From Algibacter pacificus (GTDB taxonomy: Bacteria; Bacteroidota; Bacteroidia; Flavobacteriales; Flavobacteriaceae), in assembly GCF_008033385.1 (NCBI RefSeq), contig NZ_VOGY01000006.1:1-64000 (forward strand): a stretch of 64,000 bases of DNA. Direction: 5' to 3'. The notes beneath the pieces are model-generated. The model had not been told where the DNA came from, did not search any database, and saw nothing but the letters and a program-made list of their open reading frames with translations. This document shows, piece after piece, positions 6,395 to 15,743 of the stretch. Positions within the stretch are counted from its first letter, which is position 1. Each line of letters opens with the position of its first letter. Made by a program: the position numbers and the translations under genes.

Positions 6395-9300
6395 ATGAAA
6401 TTTAAAAATTACTTATCTAAGTTAATTATACTATTTATTATAATAAGTTTAATTCCTGTTGCTAGTTATGGAAATAACGATAAAAATGTATTGGAATTAA
6501 AAATAAGCATTAAAATAGAAAATGCTAAACTAACAACTATTTTTTCAAAATTAAAGAAAGAAAACCATATTAATTTTTCTTACGGGCAAGAAATTATTGA
6601 GGATTACTCTAAATACACTGTTGAATATAAAGAAACTGAACTTGTTAATGTTTTAAATGATTTAGCCTTAAAAGGACACTTTAAGTACCAAATTGAAAAT
6701 AATAATGTTTTAATAAAAAAAACAAAATCAATTGAAGTACAGGAAACCGTAAAAGGTAATATTATAGATGTAAATGGGGTGCCGCTTCCGGGAGCTTCCG
6801 TTATAGAAAAAGGAACAAACCACGGTACAACATCTAATTTTGAAGGCGAATTTTCTTTAGTGGTTTCAAAAGCAAATTCTGTATTGGTTATTAGTTTTAT
6901 AGGTTATAAAACAAAAGAAGTGACTTTGGCTAGTGAAGAAACTACAGATATTGTTTTACTCGAAGATATTAACGAACTGGATCATGTATTAATTGTTGGA
7001 TATGGTAAACAAAAAAGAAGAGATATAACAGGAGCTATTTCTTCAGTTTCTAATACAGATATTTCCGAAGTTCCATCAACAAATGCTATACAGGCTTTAA
7101 AAGGTAAAGTGGCTGGTGTCGATATTTATAATGGAGGGAATGAACCTGGATCTAACGTAACAGTTAGAATTAGAGGGCAGCGTTCTATTGGTGCCAATAA
7201 TGCTCCGTTGGTGGTTTTAGATGGTATTCCTATTATTGGCGGACTTAACGAAATAAACCCGAACGATATTGCTTCTATTGAGGTTTTAAAAGATGCGTCT
7301 GCTACTGCTATTTATGGGTCGAGAGCATCCAATGGGGTTATTTTAGTGACAACTAAAAGAGGGGTTACAGGACAAACATCGGTAAATTTTTCTTCATATT
7401 ATGGGCAAACATCGGTTATCAATCATCTAGATGTAATGAATGGTGAAGAGTTTGCAAACCTGAGAAGAGAGGCCGAAAGAACGGTGAGCAGCGATGGTGC
7501 TTACCCAGAAGATAGTGCTATTTTCGATAATATTGCTTTAGAATCTCTTGCCGAAGGAAAGGAAACCGATTGGCAAAAATTAGCTTACGGTACAGGAAGT
7601 AAACAAAATCATCAGTTAGGGATAACTGGGGGTAATGAAAAAACGCAGTTTAATACCTCTTTAAATTATTTTAAAGAACAAGGTGTTGTTGAGAATTCTA
7701 AATTTGAAAGAGCCTCACTTCGAGTAAACCTTGATCATAAAATAAACGATAAACTTAAATTTGGTGTATCATCATTTATAAGTAGAACAAAACAAAATGT
7801 CACTCAAAATGATCTTTTCGATAATGTATTGCGCTTAAATCCGTTAGGAAAAGCTTATGATGATGACGGATCGATTTTATTTAGACCAACAAATGATGAA
7901 AGTCAGCGTGTAAATCCATTGTCAGATATCGAAAATTCGGTTAATGAGAATTTTAAAACTAGAGTTTTTGCTAGTTTGTTTGCCGAGTATAAATTGTTAG
8001 ATAATTTAAGTTATAGATTAAATGTTGGTCCAGATCTTCAATTTAATAAAAGAGGATATTTTTATGGTAGCAACACCACTAATAATCAAGGAGGAGCGTC
8101 TACGGCTGGTATTAATAATGCAGATGTTACCTCAATAGTTATTGAAAATATTTTAAACTATAATCCTAATTTAGGCGATAAAAATACGTTGTCTACCACA
8201 TTGGTTCAAAGTTATCAGAATCAGATACAAAAAACCAATTACACCAATGTTAAAAACCTACCATACGATTCTCAAACCTATAATAATTTAGGGTCGGCAG
8301 GCGAAGTAACAAGCATTGGTAGTAATCATCAAAAATGGCGATTGCTTTCGTATACAGCAAGATTTAATTATCAATTCGATCAACGTTACTTGTTTACATT
8401 AACAGGTCGTGCCGATGGGTCCTCTCGATTTTCAGAAGGTAATAAATGGGGCTTCTTTCCTTCAGCAGCATTGGGTTGGAGACTATCAAAAGAATCATTT
8501 TTTAATGTACCAACTCATATTATTTCAGATTTAAAATTTAGAGTAAGTTATGGTGAAACGGGGAATACTGCAATAGAACCTTACCAAACATTTAGTACGC
8601 TAGAAAAAAGTTATTACGCATTTGGTAATACGGCTGCTCCTGGTTTTGTTCCTGGGTCTATTTCTAACCCGGAGCTTAAATGGGAAACTACAAAACAAAC
8701 TAATATAGGTGTAGATTTTGAAGTTTGGAATCATAATATAAGTGGAAGTGTAAACTATTATAAAGCAGATACCGAAGATTTATTGTTGCCAAGAAGTTTA
8801 CCCACAAGTTCTGGGTTTACTACGGTTTTAGAAAATATTGGGTCGACAAGAAATACAGGTTTAGAGGTGAATTTATCATTAAACGATATTATTCCTTCAA
8901 AAGATTTTAAATGGGAAGCCGATTTCACGTTTTCAACTAACAAAAATAAAATTACTAATATTTATGGCGATGGAAAAGATGATATTGGAAATTTATGGTT
9001 TGTAGGACAGCCTATTAATGTATTCTACGATTATAGAAAAATAGGTATTTGGCAAACAGATGAAGCTGAAGAAGCGGCATCTTACGGGTTTGAACCGGGC
9101 CAGATAAAAGTAGAAGATATTAATAATGATAAAACCATCGATGCTAACGATAGGGTAATTTTAGGATCGCCAACTCCGAAATGGATAGGAGGGATGACCC
9201 AAAGATTTTCTTATAAAGGATTTTTACTTTCTGTAGTTATGCAAACCAGACAAAATAACCTAATAAGTTCTGAATTTTACGGAAATAATAACAGACTTGC

Positions 9301-9643
9301 AGGACGTTATAATAACCTTGATGTGGATTATTGGACTCCCGAAAATCCTACCAACGAAAACCCAAGACCTAACGTAAGTCAGGAAAGTGTGTATTTAGGT
9401 TCTACGCTTACTTATAAAGACGTAAGTTTTGTAAGGGTAAGAAATTTAATGTTGAGTTATTCGGTGCCAGAAACGGTATTAAAACGTATGAATCTAACAG
9501 GTTTAACCTTTAATTTTACAGCCGAAAATCCTTTTACGATAACAAATTATGAAGGTTTTGATCCGGAATTTGAATCTAATGGAGAACGCGCATTATATCC
9601 TTCAACTAAGACCATTGCTCTTGGTGTAAATATTAATTTTTAA
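6395..9643 (+). CDS. SusC/RagA-family TonB-dependent receptor with STN signalling domain
   Basis: This 1082-residue outer-membrane transporter starts with a signal peptide (about 1-26). Next are an STN (secretin/TonB N-terminal) domain at about 35-110, a carboxypeptidase-regulatory-like beta-sandwich at about 118-195 (GNIIDVNGVPLPGASVIEKG) and a plug domain at about 205-320 (DITGAISSV...VLKDASATAIYGSRASNGVI). The rest is the 22-strand barrel. The STN domain is the part that signals to FecR, matching the upstream sigma/anti-sigma pair. It imports its ligand with the SusD lipoprotein encoded 12 bp downstream. The phosphodiesterase at the end of the operon hints at a glycerophosphodiester-type ligand and not a simple glycan; that is inference. 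Confidence 0.95.
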   Translation: MKFKNYLSKLIILFIIISLIPVASYGNNDKNVLELKISIKIENAKLTTIFSKLKKENHINFSYGQEIIEDYSKYTVEYKETELVNVLNDLALKGHFKYQIENNNVLIKKTKSIEVQETVKGNIIDVNGVPLPGASVIEKGTNHGTTSNFEGEFSLVVSKANSVLVISFIGYKTKEVTLASEETTDIVLLEDINELDHVLIVGYGKQKRRDITGAISSVSNTDISEVPSTNAIQALKGKVAGVDIYNGGNEPGSNVTVRIRGQRSIGANNAPLVVLDGIPIIGGLNEINPNDIASIEVLKDASATAIYGSRASNGVILVTTKRGVTGQTSVNFSSYYGQTSVINHLDVMNGEEFANLRREAERTVSSDGAYPEDSAIFDNIALESLAEGKETDWQKLAYGTGSKQNHQLGITGGNEKTQFNTSLNYFKEQGVVENSKFERASLRVNLDHKINDKLKFGVSSFISRTKQNVTQNDLFDNVLRLNPLGKAYDDDGSILFRPTNDESQRVNPLSDIENSVNENFKTRVFASLFAEYKLLDNLSYRLNVGPDLQFNKRGYFYGSNTTNNQGGASTAGINNADVTSIVIENILNYNPNLGDKNTLSTTLVQSYQNQIQKTNYTNVKNLPYDSQTYNNLGSAGEVTSIGSNHQKWRLLSYTARFNYQFDQRYLFTLTGRADGSSRFSEGNKWGFFPSAALGWRLSKESFFNVPTHIISDLKFRVSYGETGNTAIEPYQTFSTLEKSYYAFGNTAAPGFVPGSISNPELKWETTKQTNIGVDFEVWNHNISGSVNYYKADTEDLLLPRSLPTSSGFTTVLENIGSTRNTGLEVNLSLNDIIPSKDFKWEADFTFSTNKNKITNIYGDGKDDIGNLWFVGQPINVFYDYRKIGIWQTDEAEEAASYGFEPGQIKVEDINNDKTIDANDRVILGSPTPKWIGGMTQRFSYKGFLLSVVMQTRQNNLISSEFYGNNNRLAGRYNNLDVDYWTPENPTNENPRPNVSQESVYLGSTLTYKDVSFVRVRNLMLSYSVPETVLKRMNLTGLTFNFTAENPFTITNYEGFDPEFESNGERALYPSTKTIALGVNINF

Positions 9644-9655
9644 ATAGTATTAAAA

Positions 9656-11200
9656 ATGAAAAATAGACTCTATTATTTAGTAATCTGCTTATCAATTTTT
9701 TTAATAAATGGATGTAGCTTAAAAGAAACGCCTTTATCTGAAGCGGCTCCAGACTCAATTTTTAGTACAGCTTCTGGAATAAAAGATGGGGTAAATGGTG
9801 TGTATGCATCGTTAAGAAAGATATATGGTACTCAGGAAGGATTTTCTGTAACAACATTTGGAACCGATCTTTTTCAACACGGAAAAGACGGTGGTGCCAA
9901 GTTTATGGATACCTATTCCACCGAATTAAACTCAACAGAAACATATTTTTATAGAATATGGACCTATTCGTACGCTGGTATTAATGCCGCAAATACTATT
10001 TTAGATAGAATTGATGCCGTTGACGGTTTATCGGAAGATCAAAAAAACACCTATAAAGCAGAAGTCCGTTTTTTAAGAGCGCATTATTACTATTGGCTTA
10101 CACTACAGTTTGGCGATGTGGTACTTAGAGATAGCGAAACCAAAGGTGTTAATACAGAAGATTTGCCGACAGATAAAAAAGAAATTTGGGAGTTTATGAA
10201 AGCCGATACGCAATTTGCTATTGATAATTTAGACTATACAACCTCGGATTATGGGCGAGTAACTAAAGGCGCTGCCTTACATCAATTAGCGCGTATATTA
10301 TTGCTTTTAGAAGATTATAAAGGAGCGGAAGAGGCTGCGAAAACGGTTATTAATGATGCGCCTTACGAACTTCAAAATAATTATTCAGATATTTTTGAGT
10401 ATGATAATCAAGTGAATTCTGAAATTATCTTTGCCGTTCAGTATTTAAATGATGCCTTAAATAATGGAAGTGGTAACCAAGGGCATTTATTTTTTACCCC
10501 AGCCTACGACCAGTTTGCGGGTTTAACACGCGATGTTACCCAAGGAGGACGTCCTTATACCAGATTTAGACCAACCGAGTTTTTTAGAAACCTTTTTGAA
10601 GAAAATGATTCCCGTTTCGATGTTACTTTTAGATATACCTGGTATTATAATAAAGCAGAAACGCTTCCCGAAGGTAAAACGCTTGGAGAGCCAGTAGAAT
10701 GGGAAATAGCGCCTAATGTTTTTTCTTATATTGCACCAAATACAGATAAAATGCATTGGGGAATGAAAAAACACGACGACCCAACTAGAGCAAGTTTTCA
10801 AGATAAAGCAGGTTTTAGAGATTTCTTTGTCTTTCGACTTTCTGAAACGTATTTAATAGCTGAAGAAGCCTTAGTAAAGCAAGGAAAACAAGAGGAAGCT
10901 GCTGGTTTTGTAAATAAAATTAGAAATAGAGCGGCTAAACCAGGAAAAACAATGACGCAAGTTAAAGCAGAAGATATGGATATTGATGCTATTTTAGATG
11001 AAAGAGCATTAGAATTGGGAGGCGAAGCATTACGATGGATGGATTTGGCACGAACAGGAAAACTAGTAGAACGTGTAAAACTTTACAACCCAAATGGCGC
11101 ACTAAACATAAAAGATTATCACGTATTGCGTCCAATTCCTCAGGACCAAATAGACCTAAGTACCGTTGAATATCCTCAAAATACGGGATATCAAAAATAA
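9656..11200 (+). CDS. SusD/RagB-family substrate-binding outer-membrane lipoprotein
   Basis: This 514-residue lipoprotein has signal peptide MKNRLYYLVICLSIFLINGC with the lipidated cysteine at residue 20. SusD TPR-rich architecture is recognisable, including LRAHYYYWLTLQFGDVVLRD at about 140-160 and the C-terminal DERALELGGEALRWMDLARTG segment. It caps the SusC barrel at the cell surface and captures the ligand. The gene is 12 bp after susC and 23 bp before the phosphodiesterase gene, so the three are co-transcribed. Confidence 0.95.
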   Translation: MKNRLYYLVICLSIFLINGCSLKETPLSEAAPDSIFSTASGIKDGVNGVYASLRKIYGTQEGFSVTTFGTDLFQHGKDGGAKFMDTYSTELNSTETYFYRIWTYSYAGINAANTILDRIDAVDGLSEDQKNTYKAEVRFLRAHYYYWLTLQFGDVVLRDSETKGVNTEDLPTDKKEIWEFMKADTQFAIDNLDYTTSDYGRVTKGAALHQLARILLLLEDYKGAEEAAKTVINDAPYELQNNYSDIFEYDNQVNSEIIFAVQYLNDALNNGSGNQGHLFFTPAYDQFAGLTRDVTQGGRPYTRFRPTEFFRNLFEENDSRFDVTFRYTWYYNKAETLPEGKTLGEPVEWEIAPNVFSYIAPNTDKMHWGMKKHDDPTRASFQDKAGFRDFFVFRLSETYLIAEEALVKQGKQEEAAGFVNKIRNRAAKPGKTMTQVKAEDMDIDAILDERALELGGEALRWMDLARTGKLVERVKLYNPNGALNIKDYHVLRPIPQDQIDLSTVEYPQNTGYQK

Positions 11201-11223
11201 GAATAAACACTAAAAATGTACTA

Positions 11224-12072
11224 ATGAAAAATTTATTAATTGTAGGCCTTCTTTTTTTGAGTTTTGCCACTCAGGCACAAGCCACCAAAGTCGATAGTAT
11301 TTTAAGTAATTTTTATGCCAATAAAGATGTGCTTGTTGCATCGCATAGAGGAGCACATCAAAATTATGCTGAAAATTCCATAAGTGCAATAAATGAATGT
11401 ATTCGCTTAGGAGTTGATATTGTAGAACTGGATGTTAGGGAAACTAAAGATGGCGAATTAATTATCATGCATGATAGATTAATTGATAGAACAACCAACG
11501 GAACCGGAAAAATAATAGATTTAACTTGGAGTGAATTACAGAAATTTAATCTTGTTGTAAACGGAAAAGCATCCAGCGAAAAAATTCCAACGTTGGAAGA
11601 GGTTCTCAAAATAACTAAGGGAAAAATAATTATTGATATCGATTTTAAAGCCGATAGTGAGGAGGCTATAAAAAACACGTTAGCTTTAATTAAAAAGTAC
11701 GGTATGCACGAGCAAATTTTATTCTTTTTATACGATTACAAGCAAATCCCTTTGGTGCGTAGTATAAATTCTAGAGTTAAAATTATGCCTCGAGCTTATA
11801 GTAAAAAGGATGTGAAAAATATTTTTAGATATGAAAGTATTTATATAACACACATAGATAAGAGTTTTTACAAGTCTAAATTTATGAAGAAAATGATTGA
11901 TAAGGGCTCTCGAGTTTGGATAAATGCTCTTGGAAAATATGACGATATGGAAAGACAAGAAAAAAATTCTGGGTTTGATAAGCTTTTAAAAATGAAATAT
12001 GTCAATGTGATTCAAACAGATTTACCAGAGCAATTATTAAAATATCTTAGAGAAAAAAACTTACATAAATAA
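11224..12072 (+). CDS. Glycerophosphodiester phosphodiesterase family protein, exported
   Basis: This 282-residue exported enzyme has a signal peptide (MKNLLIVGLLFLSFATQAQA). The GDPD TIM-barrel signatures are intact: HRG at 41-43, ENS at 50-52, ELD at 68-70 and MHD at 82-84, which supply the catalytic histidines and metal-binding carboxylates. Members hydrolyse glycerophosphodiesters to glycerol-3-phosphate and an alcohol. It is the last gene of the sigma/anti-sigma/SusC/SusD locus and is followed by a strong terminator, so its substrate is probably what the SusCD pair imports. Related exported GDPD proteins can act on phosphoinositide or polymeric substrates, so the exact substrate is open. 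Confidence 0.9.
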   Translation: MKNLLIVGLLFLSFATQAQATKVDSILSNFYANKDVLVASHRGAHQNYAENSISAINECIRLGVDIVELDVRETKDGELIIMHDRLIDRTTNGTGKIIDLTWSELQKFNLVVNGKASSEKIPTLEEVLKITKGKIIIDIDFKADSEEAIKNTLALIKKYGMHEQILFFLYDYKQIPLVRSINSRVKIMPRAYSKKDVKNIFRYESIYITHIDKSFYKSKFMKKMIDKGSRVWINALGKYDDMERQEKNSGFDKLLKMKYVNVIQTDLPEQLLKYLREKNLHK

Positions 12073-12123
12073 AACCAACCTATTTATGTAAAATTTTGTT
12101 TTGTTTTAATTATTTTTTTCTGG

Positions 12124-12155
12124 CGCAATAGTAATTTACTATTGCGTCTTTTTTT
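12124..12155 (+). terminator. Terminator of the SusCD-GDPD operon
   Basis: CGCAATAGT (12124-12132) pairs with ACTATTGCG (12138-12146), followed by TCTTTTTTT. It lies 52 bp after the phosphodiesterase stop. Confidence 0.85.
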
Positions 12156-12348
12156 AATATGGATTGATGTTCCTCAAATAAAACCTGTTATAAATAACAC
12201 TTTTTTTAATTCAATTACGGCTGATTGTTTTATATAAAACCATTAATTTCGTTCAATATTTTGAGGATGGAAATTGAAACAATTTGTAGGATAACAATTG
12301 AACAATGGTTCGCTATTAGGTTTAAATGAGATTTAGTTTTTTTATAAT

Positions 12349-12864
12349 ATGGTTAAAATAATAAAAGCCACCGTTAACGATTCTGCATTAATTTCTAAAC
12401 TAGGCAGTCAAACATTTTTAGAAGCTCATGGTGATAGTGGCACAAAAAGTGAAATCGAGAATTTTTTAGCAGAAATTTATCATGAAAATGCGATAGCCAA
12501 GGAGTTTGAAAACCAAAATGTATTGTACTACCTTATTTTATTTAATGATAAAGTAGCCGGATATTCAAAAATTGAAATACAAGTGGGAAATGAATTAGTT
12601 GAAGCTGAAAATATAGCAAAACTAGATCGATTTTATCTTTTAAAAGAATTTTACGGACAAAATTTAGGATTACAATTTCTTAAATTTAATATTGAAATTG
12701 CAAAGCAGAATGCCCAAACCGGACTTTGGTTAAGGGTTTGGACAAAAAATATTCGAGCCATAAAGTTTTATGAAAAAAACGGATTTAAAAATGTTGGAGG
12801 GTGTTATTTTAAAATTTCGGATACTCGTATAAACCCTAACCATACGATGTATTTAGAATTCTAA
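12349..12864 (+). CDS. GNAT family N-acetyltransferase
   Basis: This 171-residue protein has a GNAT fold: beta4 KLDRFYLLKEFYGQNLGLQFLKF at about 90-112, with a poor version of the acetyl-CoA loop (YGQNLG for Q/RxxGxG/A), then the C-terminal WLRVWTKNIRAIKFYEKNGFKNVG at about 126-149, the most recognisable GNAT segment. The substrate is unknown. It stands alone between the SusCD terminator and the kinase gene, in the same direction as both. Confidence 0.85.
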   Translation: MVKIIKATVNDSALISKLGSQTFLEAHGDSGTKSEIENFLAEIYHENAIAKEFENQNVLYYLILFNDKVAGYSKIEIQVGNELVEAENIAKLDRFYLLKEFYGQNLGLQFLKFNIEIAKQNAQTGLWLRVWTKNIRAIKFYEKNGFKNVGGCYFKISDTRINPNHTMYLEF

Positions 12865-12944
12865 TTTACTTAAAAAAGGTATCTAATAATTTAATATGGT
12901 TTTACTATTTTAAGACTTTCTGTTTTTTTAGAGACAATAATACT

Positions 12945-12952
12945 TAAATTTG
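12945..12952 (+). promoter_or_regulatory. -7 element ahead of the LRR kinase gene
   Basis: TAAATTTG matches TAnnTTTG and lies 18 bp before the ATG, which would give a very short leader. A -33 TTG at the usual spacing is not evident. Confidence 0.4.
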
Positions 12953-12970
12953 TAGTTTGATATTTTATAC

Positions 12971-14272
12971 ATGGCAAACACTTTAGAAGCATTAAAATCG
13001 GGGCAATTAATTGGCTCCAAAACACTAAAATTAGCTTGTGGTTTAGAAGAATTTCCTGAAGAAATTGTAACTCTGGCAGATACTTTGGAAGTGTTAGATT
13101 TATCGGATAATAATCTGTCCAAATTACCCAAAAGTGTCGCTCAATTAAAACATTTGCGAATTATATTCTTTGCACGTAATAATTTCACGGAGTTTCCTAA
13201 AATACTAGCGCAATGTCCTAAGTTGAATATGATTGGTTTTAAATCCAATCACATTAAAATGGTACCTGAAAATGCTTTTCCGCCGTTATTAAATTGGTTG
13301 ATTTTAACCGATAATAAGATTGAGAAATTACCAAAAAGTATTGGAGATTGTTTGTGGCTTCAAAAATGTGGATTGGCAGGAAATAATATTGAAGAGTTAC
13401 CCGATGACATGCAGCGTTGTGTGAATTTAGAACTTCTAAGAATTTCTGCTAATAAATTAAAACCCATTCCAGATTGGTTGTTTAAGTTGCCTAAATTGTC
13501 TTGGGTGGCTTTTGGAGGAAATCCAGCGTCTCATAACGTTGAATTAAATGGTGATTTTAAATCGTTTTACTGGGATAACTTTACAATTAAAGAGTTGTTA
13601 GGAGAAGGGGCTTCGGGATTAATATACAAAGCTTTTTGGGAAATGAAAGAAAAAGAGGTTGCTATCAAGGTTTTTAAAGGAGATGTTACAAGTGATGGCT
13701 TACCTGAAGATGAAATGGCAGTATCTATTGCAGCAGGCACTCATGAAAGTTTAATTCCTATTTTAGGAAAAATTCAAGGGCATCCCGAGCAGAAATGTGG
13801 TTTAATTATGCAATTCATATCGCCAACTTATATTAATTTAGGTAATCCGCCAAGTTTAGAAACTTGTACCCGCGATGTGTTTGATAAGACTTGTGTTTTT
13901 ACGGAAGTAGAACTATTAAAGATTGTAAAAAGTATGGCCTCAGTTAGTGCTCAATTACATAAAAAAGGGATTAATCACGGCGATCTTTATGCGCATAATA
14001 TATTGGTAAATGATAAAGCAGAATGTCTTTTAGGAGATTTTGGAGCGGCTTCTTTTTATAATGTAAATACCAATATCGCTAAAAATATAGAACGTGTTGA
14101 GGTGCGTGCGTTTGGGTGTTTAGTAGAGGATATTTTAGGACTTGTAAGTAAAAATAAGATAGACAATAGTGCCAACCAAAAATGGGAAAAATTAATATTA
14201 AATTGTACACAAGCTTCTGTTGAAAAGCGTTTATGTTTTTCTGAAATTTTAGAAGTCCTAAATGCATTTTAA
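12971..14272 (+). CDS. Leucine-rich-repeat protein with C-terminal protein kinase domain
   Basis: This 433-residue soluble protein has about seven LRRs at residues 15-185 (LEVLDLSDNNLSKLPKSVAQLKHLRIIFFARN) followed by a eukaryotic-like kinase at about 200-433. The kinase motifs present are the glycine loop GEGASG (211-216), VAIK lysine 233, catalytic HGDLYAHN (336-343) in place of HRDxxxxN, and DFG (356-358). HGD replacing HRD is also seen in other bacterial and lipid-type kinases. The essential Lys, Asp, Asn and DFG residues are kept, so activity is plausible. There is no membrane segment, signal peptide or ROC GTPase domain. Targets are unknown. Confidence is high for the domain call and low for any pathway. 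Confidence 0.88.
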   Translation: MANTLEALKSGQLIGSKTLKLACGLEEFPEEIVTLADTLEVLDLSDNNLSKLPKSVAQLKHLRIIFFARNNFTEFPKILAQCPKLNMIGFKSNHIKMVPENAFPPLLNWLILTDNKIEKLPKSIGDCLWLQKCGLAGNNIEELPDDMQRCVNLELLRISANKLKPIPDWLFKLPKLSWVAFGGNPASHNVELNGDFKSFYWDNFTIKELLGEGASGLIYKAFWEMKEKEVAIKVFKGDVTSDGLPEDEMAVSIAAGTHESLIPILGKIQGHPEQKCGLIMQFISPTYINLGNPPSLETCTRDVFDKTCVFTEVELLKIVKSMASVSAQLHKKGINHGDLYAHNILVNDKAECLLGDFGAASFYNVNTNIAKNIERVEVRAFGCLVEDILGLVSKNKIDNSANQKWEKLILNCTQASVEKRLCFSEILEVLNAF

Positions 14273-14335
14273 TGGGTAGGTCGTTTTAAGTACAATTTAA
14301 TTCGGGTTTATAATATTGAAGATATTTTTTGTAAA

Positions 14336-14371
14336 ATAAAAGCGCTAACAAATTCATGTTAGCGCTTTTAT
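14336..14371. terminator. Bidirectional terminator between LRR kinase and glnA
   Basis: Perfect 14-bp arms ATAAAAGCGCTAAC (14336-14349) and its complement (14358-14371) flank an 8-base loop. The A/T ends of the arms provide the U-tract on either strand. It serves the converging kinase and glutamine synthetase genes. Confidence 0.85.
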
Positions 14372-14400
14372 TATGAACAAAATATGATTTATTGTGTGAA

Positions 14401-15423
14401 TTATATTTTAGCAGATTTTACTGTTTTAATAATTCTTCCTGCAATTTTGTATGGATCTCCGTTAGAAGCAGGTCTTCTATCTTCTAACCATCCTTTCCAA
14501 CCTTTCTCTACAGTAATAATTGGAATACGAATTGAAGCTCCTCTATCTGAAATTCCATAAGAGAAATCAGTAATAGATGCTGTTTCGTGTAAACCTGTTA
14601 AGCGTTGGTCGTTAAATTCTCCATAAACTTCAATGTGCTCTTTTACAACTGGGCGGAAAGCTTCACAAATCGCTTCGTAAGTTTCTTTAGAACCACAAGT
14701 TCTTAATGTTGTATTAGAGAAGTTGGCGTGCATACCAGAACCATTCCAATCCATATCTTTACCTAATGGTTTTGGGTGGTAATCAATATAGTAACCATAT
14801 TTTTCAGTTAAACGATCTAGTAAGTATCTAGCAACCCAAATTTCGTCACCAGCTTTTTTAGCGCCTTTTGCAAACAATTGGAATTCCCATTGTCCAGAAG
14901 CCACCTCTTGGTTAATACCTTCAAAGTTTAAACCAGCATCAATACATAAATCTGCATGCTCTTCAACTAAGTCTCTTCCGTGTGTGTTTTTTCCTCCTAC
15001 AGAACAGTAATACATACCTTGTGGTGCTGGATATCCTCCTACAGGGAAACCTAAAGGAAGCTGAGTTTTAGTATCCATAATAAAATACTCTTGCTCAAAA
15101 CCAAACCAGAAATCATTATCATCATCATCAATAGTCGCTCTTCCGTTAGACACGTGTGGCGTACCATCAGCATTCATAACTTCAGTCATTACTAAGTACC
15201 CATTAATTCTGTCTGGATCTGGATAAATAGCTACAGGAACTAATAAACAGTCAGATGAGCCTCCTTCTGCTTGTCTAGTTGATGAACCATCAAAAGACCA
15301 GTTTCCTATTTCTTCTAAAGTACCTTTAAAGTCTTCATGCTCTTCTACCTTAGTTTTACTTCTCAAGTTTTGTGTAGGGAAGTAACCATCTAACCAAAGG
15401 TATTCTAATTTAATTTTTGCCAT
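14401..15423 (-). CDS. glnA: Glutamine synthetase, type II (eukaryotic-like, beta-Grasp)
   Basis: This 340-residue enzyme catalyses ATP-dependent amidation of glutamate by ammonia. The length and motifs are those of GSII: the N-terminal LEYLWLDGYFPTQNLRSKT, then WSFDGSSTRQAEGGSSDCLL (a GS beta-Grasp/D50' loop region), FGFEQEYFIMD with metal-binding glutamates, NGSGMHANFS, and the C-terminal RRPASNGDPYKIAGRIIKT. It is divergent from a second, unrelated GSIII gene across a 320-bp promoter region. Having both types is known in Bacteroidetes; differential nitrogen control is likely but not visible here. Confidence 0.95.
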   Translation of the reverse strand: MAKIKLEYLWLDGYFPTQNLRSKTKVEEHEDFKGTLEEIGNWSFDGSSTRQAEGGSSDCLLVPVAIYPDPDRINGYLVMTEVMNADGTPHVSNGRATIDDDDNDFWFGFEQEYFIMDTKTQLPLGFPVGGYPAPQGMYYCSVGGKNTHGRDLVEEHADLCIDAGLNFEGINQEVASGQWEFQLFAKGAKKAGDEIWVARYLLDRLTEKYGYYIDYHPKPLGKDMDWNGSGMHANFSNTTLRTCGSKETYEAICEAFRPVVKEHIEVYGEFNDQRLTGLHETASITDFSYGISDRGASIRIPIITVEKGWKGWLEDRRPASNGDPYKIAGRIIKTVKSAKI

Positions 15424-15462
15424 AATGAATATTTTATAATTGAAATATTGATAATTATATCA

Positions 15463-15470
15463 CAAATATA
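15463..15470 (-). promoter_or_regulatory. -7 element of the glnA promoter
   Basis: On the minus strand TATATTTG matches TAnnTTTG, 40 bp upstream of the glnA start. No convincing -33 TTG was found at 17-23 bp. Confidence 0.5.
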
Positions 15471-15626
15471 TATTTTTAAATTTTTACCACGAATTTATTA
15501 GGGGTCTTTTCGTAAATCGCCAACTTGTTTTTATTTATACCCTACTTTTTTAAGGATTATTTTAAAAAAAGATGATTTTTTATTGAAAATACTGAAAAAG
15601 TGTTAATAATATATTTTTGTTTTTCC

Positions 15627-15656
15627 TTGAATTCTTGATTTTGCTAGTTATTTTTG
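15627..15656 (+). promoter_or_regulatory. Promoter of glnN
   Basis: TTG at 15627-15629 and TATTTTTG at 15649-15656 are separated by 19 bp, the standard Bacteroidetes layout, about 87 bp before the glnN start. A second TATTTTTG lies at 15612-15619. Confidence 0.6.
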
Positions 15657-15743
15657 CGTTAAATTTCAGAATACTTAATAAGTTAGGTTTGTTTTTGGAG
15701 TAATATTGATAAATTGTTAAAATATATATAAAATATTTAGGGA

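Noticed and set aside
12284-12300. Sequence resembling a lac operator core (GGATAACAATT)
   Set aside because: No LacI-type gene nearby and no symmetrical second half; probably chance.
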